A DNA stretch of 64,000 nucleotides from Rahnella laticis (GTDB lineage Bacteria > Pseudomonadota > Gammaproteobacteria > Enterobacterales > Enterobacteriaceae): assembly GCF_015644585.1 (NCBI RefSeq), contig NZ_JADOBI010000008.1:62001-126000 (forward strand). The letters are read 5' to 3'. The position numbers and the translations under genes were made by a program. The number at the start of each line of letters is the position of its first letter. Positions within the stretch are counted from its first letter, which is position 1. The notes under the pieces are model-generated. The model was not told the DNA's origin, searched no databases, and worked only from the letters and a program-made list of their open reading frames with translations. Shown here one piece after another: positions 59,379 to 64,000 of the stretch.

Positions 59379-61729
59379 CAGAAGCTGTATTTCAGCGAGC
59401 CGATAAACGTCCGTTCCTGCCCCGGATAGCAGCTGGTGTCGTCGTCACAGGTGCCGACATAGTGGTGATCAAACAGGTTCTGAATATTGAATCCGACCGT
59501 CACATGCTGGTTCACCTGATATTTCGCACCCGCATCCACCAGCGCGAAGTTCTTCACCGGAATGGTGTTGGCGTTATCACCATACATACTGCCGACATAG
59601 CGCACGCCGGTGCTGAGCAGCAGGCCGTCGAGCACACCCTGATGGAAACCATAGTTCAGCCAGGTCGAGGCCATATGTTTCGGCACGTTAGCCTGTTGTT
59701 TGCCGCGATCTCCGTTGTTGCTCTTGGTGATTTCCGTTTCGGTGTAGGTGTACGACGCCAGCGCATCCAGATTTTCCGTCAGCTTCACCGTGGTTTCGGC
59801 TTCGATACCGCGCGAACGTACTTCGCCGGACGCCACCTGATAACCGGTAATGACGTTATTCACGATCTCATTGGTGAGTACGTTGCTTTTGGTGATATCG
59901 AACGCCGCCAGCGTCATCAGCAGCGTGGGATCCGGCTGATATTTCACGCCGACTTCATACTGGTGCGCCTGGCTCGGATCAAACGTACGGTTCCTGCTGT
60001 CGGTGCCGCTGTTTGGCACAAAAGATTCGGCGTAGCTGATGTATGGCGCAAGTCCGTTTTCGGCCAGATAGGTCAGACCGGCGCGCCCGGTCCAGGCGCC
60101 TTTGTCCACCCAGCTGGTGGTGTCAGTCAGGTTATTTTCGGTACGCATACTCACGTCATCATGACGGCCGCCCAATGTCAGCAGCCATTTTGGCGTCAGG
60201 GAAATCTGATCCTGCATGTAAACGCCGAGCTGTGCGGTGGTCTGATCGTTGTCATTGAGCGCGTAAGTCGGATCCGCAATATCCAGCCCGTACACCGGAT
60301 TGTAGATATCCAGCGCCGGAGCGGCTGCGCCAAAACGTTTGGCATTACCGTCGAGGCGGCTGTAATCCAGCCCGGTCAGCAGGCGGTGCGTCAACGGACC
60401 GGTGGCGAAATCGGCCTGCAACTGGTTATCCATATTGAACGCGCGCATGTGTTCATCAAAACGGATGGCGTTACGCGAGACGGTGCCGGTGGTGAAACTG
60501 ACGTTACCCGGCAGCAGGTTGTTAAGAATGGTGTCAGTCTGGCCGTAGCGCACGTTCTGGCGCACCTGGAAAATGTCGTTGAACTGATGGCTCAGCTCAT
60601 AACCCACGGTGAACTGTTCCTGACGAAAATGGTTGTAATTGTAATCGCCGAGCAGGGTGTCGGTGACATTGCCGCCCGGTTTGGTGAGTACGGAAACGGT
60701 GCCGCCGGACGTATCACGAAGGTAATCCGCACGCAGGGTCAGGCTGGTCTGATCGTCTGGCAGCCAGGTAAACGACGGCGCGAGATACAGACGGTTATCT
60801 TCCACGTCCGGCCCGTTTTTGTACTGAAATTGCGTGTCGCTGTCGCGGGCGAGGCCAATGACGCGGTACAGATAGTGGCTGTCATCGTCAATTTTGTCGC
60901 TCATATCAAACTGCGCCTGACGGCGGTTGAAATTGCCCAGTTCAACCTGAACGTCATGTACGCCCTGTGCGGACGGCAGTTTGCTGACGCGGTTCACAAT
61001 CCCGCCCGCATCGCCCAGCCCGAAAAGGGTGGATGACGGCCCGCGCACGATATCAATGCGTTCCAGCGCATACGGCTCGGTGCGGAAATAGCTGTAGCTA
61101 TTGTTGAGCTGACGCAGGCCATCGCGGTAATCGTTGGTGGTCAGGGCATTGAAGCCGCGGATATAAATCCAGTCATAACCTTTCGGATCGACACCGTAGG
61201 TTTCGGTTTTCACGCCCGGAACATAACGCAGCGCTTCCGTCACGCTTTGCACGTTCTGGCGATCCATACGCTCGCGCGTCACCACGGAAACTGACTGCGG
61301 GACTTCAAGCAGCGGCGTGTCGGTTTTGGTGGCGGAATTGCTTTCCTGAGGAACAGTGGTCCACGCGCCGTATTGCCCGTTCACCGTCATGGTATCGGAA
61401 CCGGCAGCAGGCTGCGGGGCGACGACAACCGTGTCATTTTCAATGCTGAAACTCAGGCCGGAGCCTTGCAGCACGCGGCCAAGCGCGGCTTCCAGCGTCA
61501 TCGTTCCCTTCACGGACGGTGCCGTTTTTTGCGCCACAGAGTCGGGCGCGGCAATCAGCTGCACGCCAGCCTGCTGTGCCAGCGTATTCAGCGAAGCGAT
61601 CAGCGGCTGAGCCGGAAGTGAAACGGTGAGCGTGGCCGCCGCAACGGCGAGCGGAGAGCAAACGGCCAGCGCGATGGCGGTCAGGCCGGTTTTGAAACGG
61701 ACGCCTTGGTAAATCGTCGAAATGGTCAT
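59378..61729 (-). CDS. TonB-dependent siderophore receptor with STN signalling domain
   Basis: The 783-residue outer-membrane protein has a signal peptide ending SPLAVAA, an STN domain (about residues 35-105, LPAQPLIASLNTLAQQAGVQL), a TonB box region near 115-125, a plug with VPQSVSVVTRERMD and PSSTLFGLGDAGGIVNRVSK, and a 22-strand barrel ending NLFDHHYV...SLKYSF. The STN domain contacts FecR to report ligand binding. Similarity is to FpvA/FoxA-like hydroxamate receptors; the ligand is not known. The ATG at 61729 is chosen because the signal peptide begins there. Confidence 0.9.
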   Translation of the reverse strand: MTISTIYQGVRFKTGLTAIALAVCSPLAVAAATLTVSLPAQPLIASLNTLAQQAGVQLIAAPDSVAQKTAPSVKGTMTLEAALGRVLQGSGLSFSIENDTVVVAPQPAAGSDTMTVNGQYGAWTTVPQESNSATKTDTPLLEVPQSVSVVTRERMDRQNVQSVTEALRYVPGVKTETYGVDPKGYDWIYIRGFNALTTNDYRDGLRQLNNSYSYFRTEPYALERIDIVRGPSSTLFGLGDAGGIVNRVSKLPSAQGVHDVQVELGNFNRRQAQFDMSDKIDDDSHYLYRVIGLARDSDTQFQYKNGPDVEDNRLYLAPSFTWLPDDQTSLTLRADYLRDTSGGTVSVLTKPGGNVTDTLLGDYNYNHFRQEQFTVGYELSHQFNDIFQVRQNVRYGQTDTILNNLLPGNVSFTTGTVSRNAIRFDEHMRAFNMDNQLQADFATGPLTHRLLTGLDYSRLDGNAKRFGAAAPALDIYNPVYGLDIADPTYALNDNDQTTAQLGVYMQDQISLTPKWLLTLGGRHDDVSMRTENNLTDTTSWVDKGAWTGRAGLTYLAENGLAPYISYAESFVPNSGTDSRNRTFDPSQAHQYEVGVKYQPDPTLLMTLAAFDITKSNVLTNEIVNNVITGYQVASGEVRSRGIEAETTVKLTENLDALASYTYTETEITKSNNGDRGKQQANVPKHMASTWLNYGFHQGVLDGLLLSTGVRYVGSMYGDNANTIPVKNFALVDAGAKYQVNQHVTVGFNIQNLFDHHYVGTCDDDTSCYPGQERTFIGSLKYSF

Positions 61730-61749
61730 GCAGTTATCCCCAGAAAAAA

Positions 61750-61768
61750 CCAAATAAGAATCATTATC
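61750..61768 (-). promoter_or_regulatory. Fur-box-like site upstream of the receptor gene
   Basis: A 19-bp window matches the Fur consensus at about 14 positions, including a perfect ATCATTATC half. It lies 21-39 bp before the receptor ATG, so the receptor may have its own iron-repressed promoter besides the fecIR transcript. Confidence 0.65.
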
Positions 61769-61857
61769 CTTTCTGAAGACGAGACCGACGCCAAAACCCT
61801 GACGTCGTCTCCTGAAATTTTTTAAACTTTTTTAGCGGGGGGAAATTTTTGTGACGA

Positions 61858-62889
61858 TCAGCGCTGCGATATCTGCGTTTCGCCGGTCTGCGTGCTGATT
61901 TTTACCGGCAACACTTTAGGCAATGCGCGGACGAAGCTGTCCGGGCGGTGAACGTTAAAACTGCCGCTGATGCGCAGCGCGGCGACGTCCTGCGAGGCCG
62001 CGTGGTAAGGCATTTCGCCGTAACGCGAGAATTCGGCCAGCGCCAGACTGAGCGGGGTGTTATTAAAATTAATCCGCGACTGCCGCCAGTCGGCAATGGT
62101 GTCCGGCGCGACAGACGCCTGACGCGTCAGTGTGCCGCTGGCATCGCTGGTCGCCCGCTGCGTGGCGCGAAGCACCATCAGGTGACGGTTTTGCGGATCC
62201 TGCAGCAGCGTAGCCATCACGCGCCAGTGCATATTTTGCAGCCACGACCGCGGCCCGACACGCACCGCGCCGCTGCTTACGGCAACGTCTGTGCCATCAC
62301 CGCTCATCGATTTCGGAATGTACCGTACGCTGAAATGAGTCCCCAAAACCGTCACGCGGGAAGGGCCGCTGAAAACGATAAACGGCTTATCTTCCAGATG
62401 TTGCACCTGAAAATACGCCTGACCTTTGATAAGCGTGACTTCGCGGCGTTGCTCAAAATACGCAACCTGCAACTGCGTTTCGGCATCAAGGCTGACTAAC
62501 GTGCCATCGGGCAACGTGAGTTGTTCTAATTCTCCGCGACCGGTATGAAACGCGGTGGTCATGACCGGCGGTGCAAACCACTGCCACGCGGGCCACATCA
62601 GCATCACGCAAAGCAGCGCGGCAACCGGGGCGGCAAACCAGAAAGGACGACGCGCCTGCGGTTTTTCCACCGGCAGCGAAGCCCGCAACCGGGCAATATT
62701 TTCCTGCGGCAAATCGCCGACGCGCTGCCACACGGCCTGCATCGCCTGAAATTCCCCGGCATTTTCGCCCTGCGAGAGCCACTCATCAAACTCGCGCTGT
62801 TCGCGTGCCGACAAACCGGCCTGTTGCCGGCTCAGCCACCGCGCGGCCTGTTCGCTGGCGGACAACTGCGCATCGGAGATGTTATTCAT
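61858..62889 (-). CDS. FecR-like anti-sigma regulator
   Basis: The 343-residue membrane protein transmits the receptor signal to the ECF sigma factor. Its N-terminal cytoplasmic part has the DUF4880-like region (EQAARWLSRQQAGLSAREQREFDEWLSQ) that binds the sigma factor, a single membrane helix near residues 83-105, and a periplasmic FecR domain (GRGELEQLTLPDGTLVSLDAETQLQVAY). Its start overlaps the sigma gene's stop by eight bases. The C-terminal part carries an STN-like segment (ISGSFNVHRPDSFVRALP). Confidence 0.88.
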   Translation of the reverse strand: MNNISDAQLSASEQAARWLSRQQAGLSAREQREFDEWLSQGENAGEFQAMQAVWQRVGDLPQENIARLRASLPVEKPQARRPFWFAAPVAALLCVMLMWPAWQWFAPPVMTTAFHTGRGELEQLTLPDGTLVSLDAETQLQVAYFEQRREVTLIKGQAYFQVQHLEDKPFIVFSGPSRVTVLGTHFSVRYIPKSMSGDGTDVAVSSGAVRVGPRSWLQNMHWRVMATLLQDPQNRHLMVLRATQRATSDASGTLTRQASVAPDTIADWRQSRINFNNTPLSLALAEFSRYGEMPYHAASQDVAALRISGSFNVHRPDSFVRALPKVLPVKISTQTGETQISQR

Positions 62890-63475
62890 CGCGGGCATCC
62901 TTTTCTGCGTGAGCGGCGGCTTTCGGGGTGTGATGTTCCTGCTGCCAGGCGTCATTGCTGTTCCGGCAGGCAATCATGGCGCGGATAATATGCTTCTCGA
63001 CCATATTGATGGATATTCCCATGTGGCTCGCGACATCCTTTTGCGACAATCCGTCAAAACGATGCAGGATAAAAGCTTCCCGGCATCGTGGCGGCAGGGC
63101 TTCGATGGTGCGGGTCATCAGCGCATTATACTGATTTTCTTCAATGAGTTCGTAAGGTTGCAGATGAGACGGTGCGGCAAAATGCGCGCCATCGGTTTCT
63201 TCAGACGCCTCATCCAGCGGAAGTTCGGGGCGGCGATAATGATCGACCAGCAGATTTCGCGCGATGCGATACAGCAAACTCCGGTGCGACCGGACCGGCT
63301 GAGTGACAGACAAAGCCCGGATAAACGTCTCCTGCGCTATGTCTTCTGCATGCTCGCGGTCACGAAGCTTACGGTTAATAAACCGATATAATTCAGTGTA
63401 ATATTTCTCGAAAGCCGGCACTGGATTCTCAGATAATGAAAGACAGGGAACTTCTGCGATGCCTATTTTAGACAT
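62882..63475 (-). CDS. FecI-like ECF sigma factor
   Basis: The 197-residue sigma-70 family factor has region 2 (YTELYRFINRKLRDREHAEDIAQETFIRAL, about residues 26-55) and region 4 (EALPPRCREAFILHRFDGLSQKDVASHMGISINMVEKHIIRAM). The HMGISINMVEKHI motif is typical of FecI-type iron-starvation sigma factors. The ATG at 63475 follows GGGA. A Fur box sits 22-40 bases upstream. It is the first gene of the operon sigma-anti-sigma-receptor-fhuD-fhuB. Confidence 0.9.
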   Translation of the reverse strand: MSKIGIAEVPCLSLSENPVPAFEKYYTELYRFINRKLRDREHAEDIAQETFIRALSVTQPVRSHRSLLYRIARNLLVDHYRRPELPLDEASEETDGAHFAAPSHLQPYELIEENQYNALMTRTIEALPPRCREAFILHRFDGLSQKDVASHMGISINMVEKHIIRAMIACRNSNDAWQQEHHTPKAAAHAEKDARDE

Positions 63476-63496
63476 AAATCCCACAATCATTCATTC

Positions 63497-63515
63497 ACAA
63501 ATGATAATCATTCTC
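63497..63515 (-). promoter_or_regulatory. Fur box upstream of the sigma factor gene
   Basis: The site contains the complete palindromic core ATGATAATCAT and about 15 of the 19 positions of the Fur consensus. It is placed in the promoter of the fecI-like gene, giving iron repression of the whole operon. Confidence 0.8.
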
Positions 63516-63635
63516 GAAATAAATTAACCTCAACCTTCCATTTGCCTTAAGTAAAAATTACGAAGTGATCTTTTAAGATGCCTGTTCGGAACCTGGGGTT
63601 GTGTAATTCGGAAGATTGATGCCGGGTGATTTTGA

Positions 63636-63747
63636 TTTGCTCCTTCCCCTCTCACGAGGGGAAGGACGGGATGGGGTGTTGGTTTTAACGGCTCAGTGGC
63701 CTGCAAAACCCCCTCCCGACCTCCCCCTTCGCAGGGGGAGGAGCAAA
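63636..63747. repeat. Composite inverted intergenic repeat
   Basis: Outer inverted ends TTTGCTCCTTCCCC and GGGGGAGGAGCAAA enclose two small hairpins, CCCCTC-ACGA-GGGG type near 63646-63661 and CTCCCCC-TTCGCA-GGGGGAG near 63721-63740. This is a widespread type of purine/pyrimidine-rich intergenic repeat and has no coding potential. Confidence 0.75.
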
Positions 63748-63805
63748 CCAATCCGTTGTTATTATTGAGAAAGGTAGGGTGGAGCCCACGACCTTGATTT
63801 AAATC

Positions 63806-64000
63806 TTACGACTCAGACTCGCTCTTCTTCCCCGCCAGCAGCGCCAGAAAGTCATATTTCTGCTGCAATTCCTTCTCCGCCGCCGCATACAACTGCGTCG
63901 CCACTTCCGGTTGTTGCGCATTCAGCCTTCTGAAACGCTGCTCATTATTGAGCGTATCGGTCAGCCCGCTGGAAGGCGGCCTTGAATCGAGCGCCAGCGC
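63806..64000 (-). CDS. NifJ-like pyruvate:flavodoxin oxidoreductase, C-terminal end
   Basis: The minus strand is open from the window edge to a TAA at 63806, giving the last 64 residues. The segment ALDSRPPS-GLTDTLNNEQRFRRL-QPEVATQLYAAAEKELQQKYDFLALLAG has the pattern of the C-terminus of single-chain pyruvate:ferredoxin/flavodoxin oxidoreductases (LDSKAPS, then ENRF and a terminal amphipathic helix). These TPP and Fe-S enzymes make acetyl-CoA and reduced flavodoxin. The remainder lies outside the window, so the call rests on a short stretch. Confidence 0.6.
   Translation of the reverse strand, partial: ALALDSRPPSSGLTDTLNNEQRFRRLNAQQPEVATQLYAAAEKELQQKYDFLALLAGKKSESES

Noticed and set aside
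59462-61036. 524-codon plus-strand frame inside the TonB-dependent receptor gene
   Set aside because: Antisense shadow; the minus-strand frame encodes a complete receptor with signal peptide, plug and barrel.

Overview
The window is chromosomal DNA of a gamma-proteobacterium of the Enterobacterales. Family-level protein similarity and gene order point to the Yersiniaceae side (Rahnella, Serratia or Ewingella type); this is inferred from recalled sequences, not from a search. Most of the window keeps E. coli-like order: ycgM-ycgN, dsbB-nhaB-fadR-ycgB-dadAX, yeaHG-mipA-yeaE-yeaD-gapA, msrB-yeaC, pncA-ansA-sppA-ydjA-topB, nudG-xthA, tyrR-tpx-ycjG-mppA, zntB-fnrS-ttcA. No rRNA, tRNA, insertion sequence, prophage or CRISPR array was seen.

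Region by region. 1-9.6 kb: end of a lytic transglycosylase gene, ycgM, ycgN, an IraP-like RpoS anti-adapter, an AI-2E family permease, dsbB, nhaB, fadR, ycgB and an alpha/beta hydrolase. 10-25 kb: D-alanine catabolism (dadA-dadX, with a CRP site), a drug-type exporter, nadE, ydiY, the yeaG kinase operon with a near-consensus sigma-54 promoter, mipA, yeaE, yeaD, gapA, msrB and yeaC. 25-44 kb: pncA, ansA, sppA, ydjA, topB, a ynjH gene broken by an in-frame amber codon, nudG, xthA, tyrR, tpx, ycjG, mppA, an exporter/LysR pair, zntB, the FnrS small RNA with its FNR box, a 2H-phosphoesterase-like gene and ttcA.

44-48.2 kb is a signalling block. The blue-light protein BluF faces a four-gene operon of small YcgZ/YmgA/AriR connector-type proteins, but the BluR repressor gene that accompanies them in E. 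coli is not in the window. Two tandem YgdI/YgdR-type lipoproteins follow, then nudI.

48.8-55.9 kb is an accessory polyuronide (alginate or glucuronan-like) utilisation locus: a sodium/solute symporter divergent from a secreted lyase, a cytoplasmic heparinase-II/III-type oligo-lyase, an SDR reductase and a FadR-type GntR regulator. The shared promoter region carries a CRP site inside a long inverted repeat. The genes suggest external cleavage, sodium-driven import, internal conversion to an unsaturated monomer or keto-uronate, and reduction toward 2-keto-3-deoxygluconate; the last kinase and aldolase steps would lie elsewhere.

56-63.5 kb holds two inverted copies of a dispersed repeat and then a minus-strand iron operon: fecI-type sigma factor, fecR-type sensor, an STN-domain TonB-dependent receptor, an FhuD-like binding protein and an FhuB-like double permease, with two Fur-box-like sites and no ATPase gene. 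The window ends in another intergenic repeat and the 3' end of a nifJ-like pyruvate:flavodoxin oxidoreductase gene.
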